Below are positions 34,791 through 43,645 of a DNA stretch of 64,000 nucleotides, one piece after another. Every line of letters starts with the position of its first letter. The stretch's first letter is position 1. The position numbers were made by a program, and so were the translations under genes. The stretch covers positions 3,906,001 to 3,970,000 of the forward strand of contig NZ_CP114978.1 of the NCBI RefSeq assembly GCF_027498035.1, given 5' to 3'. The DNA is from Pseudoxanthomonas sp. Its GTDB lineage: Bacteria; Pseudomonadota; Gammaproteobacteria; Xanthomonadales; Xanthomonadaceae. Under the pieces are notes generated by a model, which saw only the letters and a program-made list of their open reading frames with translations, was not told the origin of the DNA and ran no database searches.

Positions 34791-35213
34791 GTGAGGCCAC
34801 GGAACATCGTCAAATCTTTCTTGGTGCTCAGTGTGCTCAGCGTTTTGCTGGCCGCCTGTGGTACGACGCCTGCCCCGGACTATCGCGGCAAATGGCGCCC
34901 AATCAACAACTATTCGGAAACGCCAATCGAGATCCCGCTGTCGAGCACCTACATCTTCCAAGCCTCTCCGATGGACGGCACGTTGAAGACGATGCTGACC
35001 CGCTGGGCAAAAGATAGCGGCATGGAGTTGGATTATCGATTCGGTTCAGATTTCACGCTCTTTGGGCCTGTTTCCCAGATAGACACAACTGATATCCGTG
35101 ATGCCGCATCGCAGCTCAGCAGCGCTTATGTCGCGCGCGGTATCGCAGTGACGGTTGTGGGAAACAAGATCACGGTGCTGCCCGCGTCAGCGCCTGCGGC
35201 GGCATCGAACTGA
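34791..35213 (+). CDS. virB7: VirB7 lipoprotein with C-terminal N0-like domain
   Basis: 140 residues from GTG 34791, with AAGGAG at 34776-34781. Lipoprotein signal with lipobox LLAAC (Cys 23), then a short linker that binds VirB9, then a folded domain of about 80 residues (TYIFQASPMDGTLKTMLTRW, TDIRDAASQLSSAYVARGIA, VTVVGNKITVLPA). This is much longer than the 40-50 residue Agrobacterium VirB7. An N0-like domain, otherwise known from secretins, is characteristic of the Xanthomonadaceae VirB7, where it forms an outer ring of the core complex. Confidence 0.92.
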   Translation: MRPRNIVKSFLVLSVLSVLLAACGTTPAPDYRGKWRPINNYSETPIEIPLSSTYIFQASPMDGTLKTMLTRWAKDSGMELDYRFGSDFTLFGPVSQIDTTDIRDAASQLSSAYVARGIAVTVVGNKITVLPASAPAAASN

Positions 35214-35285
35214 CAGAACGTCTGGGCTCCCGGTGCGGATTCCTGCTTCGGGTTACGTCACTCAAAAAAAGAACAGCGTTCCAGC

Positions 35286-36182
35286 ATGATTTCTCGAAAT
35301 AAAGAAGAAACGCCAAAGGTCAAGGGGGCCATCCAGAAGGCGGTGAGCTATGAGCTCACCATCGCCGACATGGCCAAGCGCAGCGAAAAGCGTGCTTGGC
35401 AGGTCGCCACCGGAGCGATCGCACTTTCGGCAGTGCTGGCGGGAGGGTATTTCATGCTACTGCCGCTGAAGGAGCGGACGCCTTTCATCGTGATGGCGGA
35501 TCCCTACACGGGTAACGTACAAGCCAGTCGTCTCGTCCCTGATGTGATGGATAGGACGATCACTGCGAACGAGGCCCTCAATCGAGCAAATATCGAGCGA
35601 TATGTGCTGGCGCGCGAGTCTTTCGATGCGGATCAGCTTTTGACCCCACTTGGCGGGTGGCGACAGGTGCATGTTACGTCCAGTAGTGCAGTTGCTGTTT
35701 CCTATCGTTCTTTGTACGCGAAGAGCAATCCTGCCAGTCCGATCAACCTGTACGGGCGCCAGTCCGCGCTGCGTGTGAAGATTCTGAGTACGGTGCTTGT
35801 GCGGACTCCGGATGGCCGCGGGTTCCGTGGTGCTACCGTTCGTTTCCAGCGTTTTCAGTACGATAAGAAAAATGGAATGACCCAGCCTTTGGATAATAAG
35901 CTGGCCACCATTGATTACGAATACAACAACAATCTGAAATTCGAAGATCAGGATCGGGTGATGAACCCCCTGGGATTCCAGGTGACCAGCTATAGACTTG
36001 ATGCCGATGCGGCCAGCTTGCCGCCAGCCGAAACTATCGTGCCACCGGGGGCGGCGGGCGCCGGGGGCGGTCAGGCACCACCGGTATCGGAGTCGGGCGG
36101 GGTAGCTCCAATGGTTCCTGAGCCGCCGAGCATGACGCCATCGAATCCTTCCATCGAACAGAATGGAGCTACCTCGCAATGA
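35286..36182 (+). CDS. virB8: VirB8 inner-membrane assembly factor
   Basis: 298 residues. A cytoplasmic N-terminus leads to one membrane helix (VATGAIALSAVLAGGYFMLL, about residues 40-60), then the periplasmic NTF2-like VirB8 domain (TPFIVMADPYTGNVQASRLV, NRANIERYVLARESFDADQL, TVRFQRFQYDK). The last 60 residues are Pro/Gly-rich, an extension also seen in relatives from this family. Its stop overlaps virB9 (ATGA). It nucleates assembly at the inner membrane. Confidence 0.93.
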   Translation: MISRNKEETPKVKGAIQKAVSYELTIADMAKRSEKRAWQVATGAIALSAVLAGGYFMLLPLKERTPFIVMADPYTGNVQASRLVPDVMDRTITANEALNRANIERYVLARESFDADQLLTPLGGWRQVHVTSSSAVAVSYRSLYAKSNPASPINLYGRQSALRVKILSTVLVRTPDGRGFRGATVRFQRFQYDKKNGMTQPLDNKLATIDYEYNNNLKFEDQDRVMNPLGFQVTSYRLDADAASLPPAETIVPPGAAGAGGGQAPPVSESGGVAPMVPEPPSMTPSNPSIEQNGATSQ

Positions 36183-36958
36183 GTGCGCCACGTCACGCCG
36201 GCCTGGCGCCGGTGATTTTCCTGTTGTTGTGCGCGATCATGTTGCCTGCCGCCGCGCAAGTCATCGATCGCTACGAGTACAAGCCGGATGCTATCTATCA
36301 GGTCCGTACTGGGTTGGGAATCACCACCCAGATCGAGCTGAGTCCTAATGAGAAAATCCTGGACTACAGCACGGGTTTCAGTAGCGGATGGGAGCTTTCA
36401 CGTCGCGAGAATGTCTTTTACATCAAGCCGAAGAATACCGATGTTGACACCAATATGATGGTGCGCACGGCGACTCATTCCTACATTTTCGAACTCAAGG
36501 TAGTAGCTACAGACTGGAAGGCCCTGGATCAGGCGCGGGCCGCGGGTGTCCAGTACAAGGTCAGTTTTGTCTATTCGCCGGAGACGCAATTCTCAGCGGC
36601 GGCTCCTGCTGCGAGTGTGGCCAAGGATGAGCCGCCGGCTCAGCTTGAACTGGGAATCGATAGCGGGCGACGTTATTACTACGATTATTCATATGCAACA
36701 CGTAGCAAGGCCCAGTGGCTGATTCCCTCCACTGTTTATGACGATGGACGGTTTACGTATATCAAGATGAATGACGGGGTTAGTTTTCCAAGTGGAAATT
36801 TTCCGACCGTCTATGGTCGCCAGGAAGCACATGGTGAGGATTTCGTGGTCAATACCACGGTCGACAAGAACACCATCGTGGTTCACGGCACTTATCCATA
36901 CTTGGTGATCCGACATGGACTGAACGTCGTTGGCCTGCGGAGGAATGAGCAGAAATGA
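36179..36958 (+). CDS. virB9: VirB9 core-complex protein
   Basis: 259 residues with signal peptide (FLLLCAIMLPAAAQ). N-terminal domain: YEYKPDAIYQVRTGLGITTQ, a typical VirB9/CagX beginning, and NTDVDTNMMVRTATHSYIFE. The C-terminal domain (DYSYATRSKAQWLIPSTVYD, DGRFTYIKMNDGVSFPS) binds VirB7. It forms the outer-membrane core ring with VirB7 and VirB10. Four-base overlaps with virB8 and virB10. Confidence 0.94.
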   Translation: MSAPRHAGLAPVIFLLLCAIMLPAAAQVIDRYEYKPDAIYQVRTGLGITTQIELSPNEKILDYSTGFSSGWELSRRENVFYIKPKNTDVDTNMMVRTATHSYIFELKVVATDWKALDQARAAGVQYKVSFVYSPETQFSAAAPAASVAKDEPPAQLELGIDSGRRYYYDYSYATRSKAQWLIPSTVYDDGRFTYIKMNDGVSFPSGNFPTVYGRQEAHGEDFVVNTTVDKNTIVVHGTYPYLVIRHGLNVVGLRRNEQK

Positions 36959-38169
36959 GCCAGAACACCATACCGCCGGATCATCGTCAGGACGATGTGC
37001 CGGAAGATCCTCGCGGGGAGCGCGAGAATCCGTACTTTGCGTCCGCACACCAGCAAGATTTTGAGGACCTTGATGCGGCTGCGCCGAGTCTGCGGGCTGA
37101 GGAAGGTCAGCGGCTCAATCGGCGCGCTCTTCTGTTCCTCGGTGCGACCTTGGTACTCATTCTGGTCATGGCTTTCATGTTCCTAAGGATGTTCAACTCA
37201 GGTGGCAAGGAGCAGCAAAGGCCGCGCGAGGCAAGGGCTGAGCGCCCATTGGTTCCGGATGCGCCTCAGGTCGAGCCTGCGCTGCCGCCGGTCGCTGCCC
37301 AGGCGCCGCCGGTCGCACCGCTCCCGCTCGAAGAGCCCCGTGAATACGGACGGGAAAACATGGGCGAGGTGCGCCGGGAGCAGCGCCCAGCAGGTCCATC
37401 GCTCGTGGATCGGCGCATTGCCGATAGCTCGGGCGGCGGCAGCGGGATGCAGGGTTCGCCGACTGAGGGAAATGGTCCTGGTATCGCACCAGCTCCGCGC
37501 CCTGGAGATCCAGGGACGCAACCGCCTATCCAGGCGCAATTGGGAGAGACGTCTTCTGCCACGTACCTACAGAAGCCGGACACCCTGCTCCTACGCGGAA
37601 CTTATATTCGTTGCGTGCTGGAAACCCACATCGTCACCGATGTTTCCGGGTTTACCAGTTGCGTGGTGACCGAGCCGGTGTATTCGGTCAATGGCAAGAG
37701 TCTGCTCCTACCCAAGGGCTCCAAGGTCAGCGGTACCTATTCGGGCGGCGGCGGGCGTACAAATCGTGTGGCGGTCATCTGGGATCGCGTCACTACGCCC
37801 AATGGTCTGGATGTGCTCATGTCCAGTCCGGGCGTGGACAACTTGGGTGGTGCGGGTCATCCGGGTGACCTGGACAACCATTGGGCCAGCAAGATCACAT
37901 CGGCATTGATGATCAGTTTGATCGCCGATGCTTTCAAATACGAAGGCGAGAAGCACGGGCCTCAACGCACGACCATCAACGAGAACGGGACGACCTATAT
38001 CGAGCCTTACGAGAGCGAGACTGCCAATACGATGCAGAGGCTGTCCGAGCAGATGATCAGTCAGCAGATGGCGCGCTCGCCCACGATCACCATCAACCAG
38101 GGAACGGTATTGAACGTCTACGTCGCCAAAGATGTTGACTTCTCTGGCGTGCTGCCAAGCTACCAGTGA
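36955..38169 (+). CDS. virB10: VirB10 envelope-spanning channel protein
   Basis: 404 residues. Cytoplasmic N-terminus, membrane helix ALLFLGATLVLILVMAFMFL (about residues 60-80), then a long Pro/Gln-rich periplasmic stretch. The TrbI/VirB10 barrel follows (TYLQKPDTLLLRGTYIRCVL, TSCVVTEPVYSVNGKSLLLP, GSKVSGTYSGGGGRTNRVAV). The antenna region around SALMISLIADAF is expected to cross the outer membrane. It links the inner-membrane ATPases to the outer pore. Overlaps virB9. Confidence 0.95.
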   Translation: MSQNTIPPDHRQDDVPEDPRGERENPYFASAHQQDFEDLDAAAPSLRAEEGQRLNRRALLFLGATLVLILVMAFMFLRMFNSGGKEQQRPREARAERPLVPDAPQVEPALPPVAAQAPPVAPLPLEEPREYGRENMGEVRREQRPAGPSLVDRRIADSSGGGSGMQGSPTEGNGPGIAPAPRPGDPGTQPPIQAQLGETSSATYLQKPDTLLLRGTYIRCVLETHIVTDVSGFTSCVVTEPVYSVNGKSLLLPKGSKVSGTYSGGGGRTNRVAVIWDRVTTPNGLDVLMSSPGVDNLGGAGHPGDLDNHWASKITSALMISLIADAFKYEGEKHGPQRTTINENGTTYIEPYESETANTMQRLSEQMISQQMARSPTITINQGTVLNVYVAKDVDFSGVLPSYQ

Positions 38170-38186
38170 CAGTGGAGGTGTTTCCG

Positions 38187-39233
38187 GTGGATATCGGCGT
38201 GACCGACGGCCCGTTGGCGCAGGTCTCCAACGAATTCCTCGATTACCAGTACGAGGTGCTCGGGATTCGGGAATACATGTCCTCCAAGGATGTGACAGAA
38301 ATCTGCATTAACCGTCCCGGCGAGTTGTATTTGGAGGGAAGGGAGGGCTGGCGCCGTGTCGAAGTGCCATCGCTGAATTTTGAACGTGCTCGCCAATTCT
38401 GCACGGCTGTGGTCAATGAGAGCAATACCGGGCAGCGGATCACGGATGCTGATCCGGTGGTTTCCCTGACTTTTCCTACCGGACAACGTGCACAGTTTGT
38501 CATCCCGCCTGCATGCGACCCCGGTAAGGTTTCCATTACTATTCGTTTGCCTTCTCACCAGACTAGGACCCTGGACCAGTACCAGCGGGAGGGATTTTTC
38601 GACCAGATTTTGGAGGGCGCAGCCACACTGAGCGCGCACGACGAAGAACTGCTCGACCTGCGACGGCAGCGAAACTATGCAGAATTCTTCCGGAAGGCGG
38701 TGTTGTACAAAAAGAACGTCGTGGTAGCCGGCGCGACCGGCAGCGGCAAGACGACCTTCATGAAGGCCCTGGTTCACCATATTCCCAGGGATGAGCGCTT
38801 GGTGACGATCGAGGACGCGCGTGAGTTATTTATTGAGCAGCCCAATGTGGTTCATCTGCTCTACTCAAAGGGTGGCCAGAGCACCAGCAACGTCACGGCA
38901 AAGAGTTGCATGGAGGCCTGCCTCCGCATGAAGCCGGACCGCATCATCCTGGCCGAGTTGCGGGGTGATGAGTCCTTCTACTTCATCCGCAACTGCGCGT
39001 CGGGTCATCCTGGATCGATCACTAGTTGCCACGCCGGCAGTATTGCCCAGACGTGGGATCAGCTAGCACTGATGGTCAAGGCCTCCTCGGAAGGTGCGGG
39101 CTTGGAATTTGGCGTCATCAAACGACTGCTCATGATGACGATCGATATCGTGGTCCATATAAAGGCCCATGCTGGCGGACGCTTCATTACTGGGATAGAT
39201 TTCACGCCGGATCGTGATTTCAAGGACGAATAG
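38187..39233 (+). CDS. virB11: VirB11 traffic ATPase
   Basis: 348 residues from GTG 38187, chosen because GGAGG at 38174-38178 is well spaced and the length matches the family; GTG 38166, overlapping the virB10 stop, is the alternative. N-domain then RecA-like domain: Walker A VVAGATGSGKTTFMKAL, Asp box LVTIEDARELF, Walker B RIILAELRGDESF, His box NCASGHPGSITSCHAGS. A hexameric ATPase at the cytoplasmic base that works with VirB4 and VirD4. Confidence 0.95.
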   Translation: MDIGVTDGPLAQVSNEFLDYQYEVLGIREYMSSKDVTEICINRPGELYLEGREGWRRVEVPSLNFERARQFCTAVVNESNTGQRITDADPVVSLTFPTGQRAQFVIPPACDPGKVSITIRLPSHQTRTLDQYQREGFFDQILEGAATLSAHDEELLDLRRQRNYAEFFRKAVLYKKNVVVAGATGSGKTTFMKALVHHIPRDERLVTIEDARELFIEQPNVVHLLYSKGGQSTSNVTAKSCMEACLRMKPDRIILAELRGDESFYFIRNCASGHPGSITSCHAGSIAQTWDQLALMVKASSEGAGLEFGVIKRLLMMTIDIVVHIKAHAGGRFITGIDFTPDRDFKDE

Positions 39234-39301
39234 TTGAATTCCATCACGGAATGTCATCGCAGCCATGCCTGCTCTGAAAAATTTCCTCGCTCATGAATGG
39301 A

Positions 39302-39333
39302 TTGACAACGAGACATGCGTTGGCCAATTATAT
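39302..39333 (+). promoter_or_regulatory. Promoter-like boxes before virB1
   Basis: A perfect TTGACA at 39302-39307 is followed by AATTATAT (39326-39333), giving 18-20 bases between boxes. The 175-base gap is one of the few non-overlapping spots in the operon, so a secondary promoter for virB1-virB6 is possible. Spacing is on the long side. Confidence 0.3.
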
Positions 39334-39408
39334 CTGCCAAGGCATATCGCGTTGGCTGTGCCGGAAACTAACGGACGCTGTTTCGACCTGTAGGCAAAGG
39401 AGGTGCAC

Positions 39409-40251
39409 ATGCTCCCTTATATGGACATGATGCAGTGCCAAAATCTTTCGGTGCCAATGGACGTCATGCACCACGTGGTGCAGGTCGAGTCCTCGGCGAA
39501 CCCGTATGCCATTGGTGTCGTTGGTGGGAAGCTTGTGCGGCAGCCGCGCACGCTGGAAGAGGCGGTGGCGACTGCGGAAATGCTGGAGCGCCGGGGATAT
39601 AACTTCTCGCTCGGATTGGCGCAGGTAAATCGTTACAACCTGCAAAAGTACGGCATCGCCTCTTATAACCAAGCTTTCGATGGCTGCACCAGTCTACGCG
39701 CGGGCTCCAGGATATTATCCGAATGCCATGCAAGAGCCAACGGCGATTGGGGAAGTGCTTTCAGTTGCTATTACTCAGGAAACTTCACCACGGGTTATCG
39801 GCACGGTTATGTGCAGAAGATCTTCGCCTCGATGGCGGGTAATCGGTTGGTGCCAGCCAGTAGCGCTGCTGCTATCCCGCTGGCGGCGGTAGCTGTGAGT
39901 CCAGCTACGGCAAGGTTGTCTGCGCGACGCGTTGTAGACGGCGACCAAGCACAGGATCTGGCGATTTCGGCAATGCAGCCCGGCACTATCGCGCCGACGC
40001 CTCCAGAGCCAGCCAGTCTGCTTGACGCTGCCACAGTTGATCAAACAGCTGTCGCTAAACCCGGGGTCGATCGTTCAGTGAGTCCGGTTTCGACAAATGA
40101 GGGCGTCGTCAGATTGACCCGTAATGGCCCCGTTTACCCTTCAGGAAACGTCGCGGCGGCGTTGTCGCAGGCCCCGAAGCCAGAAAAGGTGACGAACGTT
40201 AGCGAGCTGCAGGAGCCTGTCAAGATCGGTGACAACGCTTTCGTATTCTAA
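39409..40251 (+). CDS. virB1: VirB1 lytic transglycosylase
   Basis: 280 residues; AAAGGAGG at 39396-39403 points to ATG 39409. The SLT-type domain covers residues 1-150: VMHHVVQVESSANPYAIGVV (catalytic Glu), YNFSLGLAQVNRYNLQKYGI, CYYSGNFTTGYRHGYVQKI. An Ala/Pro-rich tail follows. I see no clear N-terminal signal peptide, odd for a periplasmic enzyme. It opens peptidoglycan locally for assembly of the apparatus. Confidence 0.92.
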   Translation: MLPYMDMMQCQNLSVPMDVMHHVVQVESSANPYAIGVVGGKLVRQPRTLEEAVATAEMLERRGYNFSLGLAQVNRYNLQKYGIASYNQAFDGCTSLRAGSRILSECHARANGDWGSAFSCYYSGNFTTGYRHGYVQKIFASMAGNRLVPASSAAAIPLAAVAVSPATARLSARRVVDGDQAQDLAISAMQPGTIAPTPPEPASLLDAATVDQTAVAKPGVDRSVSPVSTNEGVVRLTRNGPVYPSGNVAAALSQAPKPEKVTNVSELQEPVKIGDNAFVF

Positions 40252-40260
40252 TTCTTGCAT

Positions 40261-40274
40261 CCCGCGCATGCGGG
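40261..40274 (+). promoter_or_regulatory. Small hairpin between virB1 and virB2
   Basis: CCCGC-GCAT-GCGGG, a perfect five-base stem, nine bases after the virB1 stop. There is no T-run, so it may be an mRNA-processing or stability element that lets virB2, the abundant pilin, be expressed differently. GGA triplets in the following leader (GCGGAGAA, GCGGAAAT) could be regulator sites. Confidence 0.35.
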
Positions 40275-40329
40275 TGCGGAGAACCTGGGCGGAAATCCCC
40301 CATCACCCCTCGTAACCATGGAGATATAT

Positions 40330-40752
40330 ATGAACAAGCAGGGTAAGCTCATCTCGGCCGATCTGGCCATCTCGACGACCAAGATGCTGGCGCGTGCCAC
40401 CCTGATGGTGGCAGCGCTGGCTGTCATGCCTGCATTTGCCGCAGATGGGAACAGTGGCTACGGCGACAGCGAGGATGCAGTTTGCGGATTCCTGGGAAGT
40501 GTAAACAATCTTCTCACCATTGCCTCGATCGCAGTTGTGACCATTGCCGTGATTTTTGCGGGTTATCAAATTGCATTTGCTCACAAGCGTATAAGTGACG
40601 TGGCGCCTATTCTGATCGGGGGACTACTGATCGGTGCGGCTGGTCAGATTGCGGCGATGATTATGCCGAATAACACCAACCAGGGTGCCTGCATGACTGA
40701 TGGGGCGACTGTTGGTAGCTTTGTGGTAAGTACCTTCTCTGGCATGATCTGA
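40330..40752 (+). CDS. virB2: VirB2 pilin
   Basis: 140 residues from ATG 40330 (GGAG at 40320-40323). Long cleavable signal (LARATLMVAALAVMPAFAAD), then two hydrophobic helices in the mature part (LLTIASIAVVTIAVIFAGYQ and VAPILIGGLLIGAAGQIAAM) with the short basic loop AFAHKRISD between them, the standard VirB2 fold. Two Cys residues, one near each end, could form a disulfide. The C-terminal 30 residues exceed the Agrobacterium protein. Confidence 0.92.
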   Translation: MNKQGKLISADLAISTTKMLARATLMVAALAVMPAFAADGNSGYGDSEDAVCGFLGSVNNLLTIASIAVVTIAVIFAGYQIAFAHKRISDVAPILIGGLLIGAAGQIAAMIMPNNTNQGACMTDGATVGSFVVSTFSGMI

Positions 40753-40758
40753 CCACTC

Positions 40759-41067
40759 GTGCAAAAGAACATCATGTTCCGAGGCTGCACGCGGCCGGCG
40801 ATGTTCATGGGCGTGCCGTATGTCCCGTTTTTTGTCGGGGCAGGCGGCACGCTGCTCTTTGCCATGTACAGCGGGAACCTGCTTTGGCTGTTTGCACTGC
40901 CCGTGGTGATCTTTGTGATGCGGCAGATGGCCAAGCGCGACGAGATGATCTTTCGCTTGCTGGGTTTGCGGCTGCAAGTCCGCATGCGGGTCAGGAACAT
41001 CCGTGGCAATGGTGGATTGTGGGTCTTTTCGCCAAATCCTTATCGCAGCAAGCCTGCTGAAATGTAG
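40759..41067 (+). CDS. virB3: VirB3 inner-membrane protein
   Basis: 102 residues from GTG 40759 (ATG 40774 possible). FRGCTRPAMFMGVPYVPFFV is the VirB3 signature with the GxTRP motif, followed by two close membrane helices (GAGGTLLFAMY and LLWLFALPVVIFVM) and RQMAKRDEMIFRLLGLRL. It partners VirB4 at the inner membrane. A hairpin with an AAGGATG loop follows, before virB4. Confidence 0.93.
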   Translation: MQKNIMFRGCTRPAMFMGVPYVPFFVGAGGTLLFAMYSGNLLWLFALPVVIFVMRQMAKRDEMIFRLLGLRLQVRMRVRNIRGNGGLWVFSPNPYRSKPAEM

Positions 41068-41076
41068 CGGCTGGGC

Positions 41077-41099
41077 CTCCCCGGAAGGATGCCGGGGAG
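41077..41099 (+). promoter_or_regulatory. Hairpin with AAGGATG loop between virB3 and virB4
   Basis: CTCCCCGG and CCGGGGAG form a perfect eight-base stem around loop AAGGATG, ten bases after the virB3 stop and 43 before virB4. There is no T-run, so it is not an intrinsic terminator. The loop matches the core ARGGAUG of the CsrA/RsmA binding consensus, presented as that protein prefers. Confidence 0.5.
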
Positions 41100-41142
41100 C
41101 TCGGCTTCACCAGTCGAAGTTGCTTCACACCAGGAAGGCTCT

Positions 41143-43614
41143 ATGTTTAGCCCAGACTCGCCCGTGAGTGAATTCGTTCCATACTCAAGCCATGTCGCCC
41201 AGTCGGTCATCAAGACGGTTGGAGGTGACTACATGCTGACTTGGCATCTGGGTGGTTTGCCATTTGTGGGGCGTGAGGAGTGGGAGCTTGAGCATCGCCA
41301 CAACACGTTCAATCGGATGCTGCAGACCTTGCGGGCACCGGATTTTGTGAATGTCGCATTCTGGGTGCATGACGTGCGCAGGCGCGGAAGTATCAAGCAA
41401 GGGGCCAATTTCAGGCATCGTTTCAACCAACAACTGTCCGACGAGTACTTCGAAAGCCTTTCCAGCCAGAAGATCATGCGCAATGAGATGTATCTCACGC
41501 TGATCTACCGGCCCGTCGTCGGGGGAAAGAGTCTCGTGGAGAAGACCGATAATATTGATCGCTTGCGTGCGATGGAAGAGCAGGCGGTGAGCAAGGTTCT
41601 GGAACTCGCTGGGAACGTGGAGGCCGTGCTGAAGGATTATTCACCCTATCGTCTTGGCATGTATGAGGCCCGTAACGGGATCGTTTTCTCGGAGGCCTTG
41701 GAGTTCCTGGGCTATGTCCTTAATCGTGTCACTGAACCGGTTCCGGTCCTGGGTGCATCCATCAAGGATTACTTGCCTGTCAGTAAACATCTCTTCTCTG
41801 CCAAGACCGGTGATTACATCATTGCGACGCCTAACGGCGAGAAGCACTACGGTGCAATCCTCAACGTCAAGGAATACCCGGATGGGACATTTCCGGGAAT
41901 TTTGAACGGCTTGAAGTATCTGGATTTCGAATATGTGATTACTCACTCTTTCAGCCCAATGGGGCGTCATGACGCGCTCAAAGTGCTGGATCGGACCAAG
42001 GGGATGATGATCTCATCAGGCGACAAGGCGGTCAGTCAGATTGCGGAACTTGACCATGCCATGGACCAGCTGTCCTCCGGTAACTTCGTCCTGGGTGAAT
42101 ATCACTTCGTCATCGCACTCTACGCAGACAGTCAGGCCGCACTACAGCAGAACATCGCTATCGCTCGCGCTGAGCTTTCCAATGCGGGCTTCGTCTCGGC
42201 GAAAGAAGATTTGGCGGTGACTTCTTCGTTTTACTCGCAATTCCCGGCAAGCTGGAAATTCCGCACCCGTCCGGCCAATGTGAGTTCACTCAATTTCCTT
42301 GGCTTGTCGCCGCTGCACAATTTTGCGACCGGGAAAAAGGAAAATAATCCGTGGGGCGAGTGTGTGACGACACTGCAAACCACTAATGGTCAGCCGTATT
42401 ATTTCAATTTTCATGCCACACACCCGGCAGAGAACTCGTTTGGCGAGAAGGCGATTGCCAATACGATGGTAATCGGTAAATCCGGTACCGGTAAGACGGC
42501 GTTGATTAATTTTCTGCTGAGCCAAGTGCAGAAATACAAGCCTTCGCCCACGATCTTCTTCTTTGACAAAGATCGTGGCGCGGAGATCTTCGTTCGGGCC
42601 TGTGGGGGGAATTATCTAGCCTTGGAGAATGGGCGGCCCACAGGATTCAATCCGTTCCAGTGTGAACGCAACGAGGCTAATGTCCAATTCCTTGCGGATC
42701 TAGTCAAGGTGCTTGCTGGCAAGGTTGCCTATACGGCGCGGGAAGAGGAAGAGATCTTCCGTGCGGTGGAAAACATCCTTGATACGCCGATGCGCTTAAG
42801 GACGATGACAAACTTCCAGAAGAGCTTGCCTAACATGGGGGATGATGGCCTCTATGCGCGCATCAGGAAATGGACTGCCGGAAATTCCTTGGGCTGGGTG
42901 TTCGATAATCCAGTCGACACGATTGATCTCCAGAAAGCCAATATTATTGGTTTCGACTATACCGACATTATCGATAATTCAGAGGTCCGTGCGCCGGTCA
43001 TCAACTATCTACTCCATCGCTTGGAGGAGCTGATTGACGGACGGCCTCTGATCTACGTCATGGATGAATTCTGGAAGATCCTTGACGGAAAGGGTGGGTT
43101 GAAGGAATTCGCCAAGAACAAGCAGAAGACCATTCGGAAACAGAACGGCTTGGGGATCTTCGCGACCCAGAGTCCGGAGGATGCGCTGGCCAGTGACATT
43201 TCCGCTGCACTGATCGAACAGACCGCGACCCTGATTCTGTTGCCGAATCCCAACGCGAGCCGTGAAGACTATATCAATGGTCTCAAATTGACCGATGCAG
43301 AGTACCAGGTAGTCGTGGGCCTGGACGAGCGCTCGCGCTGCTTCCTGGTTAAACAGGGGCATGGTTCCGTGGTTTGCCAGCTCAACCTGCGGGGGCTGGA
43401 TGATTCGCTATCCGTCATTTCAGCATCTACAGATAATATTGAAATTATGCATCAGATTTTGGCGCGCCGCTCTATCGAACTTGAGACGTTTTCGGGAGAC
43501 CTGATGCCGGAGGATTGGCTTGACTTCTTTTATGAGAATCGAAAAGGGTCGGGCAAGCGGGGGAATTCCGGTCGACTGCCTTCAAAAGGCGGTATTTCTG
43601 TCGCTTCCGCGTGA
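41143..43614 (+). CDS. virB4: VirB4 ATPase
   Basis: 823 residues from ATG 41143 (AGGAAGG at 41132-41138). The N-terminal CagE/TrbE/VirB4 domain includes TVGGDYMLTWHLGGLPFVG and HVAQSVIK; the C-terminal RecA-like domain has Walker A VIGKSGTGKTALI, Walker B IYVMDEFWKIL and GLGIFATQSPEDALASDISA. It powers pilus assembly and substrate transfer from the inner membrane. It is the largest protein of the apparatus and matches the family length. Confidence 0.95.
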   Translation: MFSPDSPVSEFVPYSSHVAQSVIKTVGGDYMLTWHLGGLPFVGREEWELEHRHNTFNRMLQTLRAPDFVNVAFWVHDVRRRGSIKQGANFRHRFNQQLSDEYFESLSSQKIMRNEMYLTLIYRPVVGGKSLVEKTDNIDRLRAMEEQAVSKVLELAGNVEAVLKDYSPYRLGMYEARNGIVFSEALEFLGYVLNRVTEPVPVLGASIKDYLPVSKHLFSAKTGDYIIATPNGEKHYGAILNVKEYPDGTFPGILNGLKYLDFEYVITHSFSPMGRHDALKVLDRTKGMMISSGDKAVSQIAELDHAMDQLSSGNFVLGEYHFVIALYADSQAALQQNIAIARAELSNAGFVSAKEDLAVTSSFYSQFPASWKFRTRPANVSSLNFLGLSPLHNFATGKKENNPWGECVTTLQTTNGQPYYFNFHATHPAENSFGEKAIANTMVIGKSGTGKTALINFLLSQVQKYKPSPTIFFFDKDRGAEIFVRACGGNYLALENGRPTGFNPFQCERNEANVQFLADLVKVLAGKVAYTAREEEEIFRAVENILDTPMRLRTMTNFQKSLPNMGDDGLYARIRKWTAGNSLGWVFDNPVDTIDLQKANIIGFDYTDIIDNSEVRAPVINYLLHRLEELIDGRPLIYVMDEFWKILDGKGGLKEFAKNKQKTIRKQNGLGIFATQSPEDALASDISAALIEQTATLILLPNPNASREDYINGLKLTDAEYQVVVGLDERSRCFLVKQGHGSVVCQLNLRGLDDSLSVISASTDNIEIMHQILARRSIELETFSGDLMPEDWLDFFYENRKGSGKRGNSGRLPSKGGISVASA

Positions 43615-43645
43615 GTGACTCTCCATCTGACTATGGGAAAACATT

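Noticed and set aside
34496..34813. 105-codon frame on the minus strand in the virB7 leader
   Set aside because: It runs against the operon, has no supporting ribosome site and no family resemblance, and covers the regulatory hairpins.
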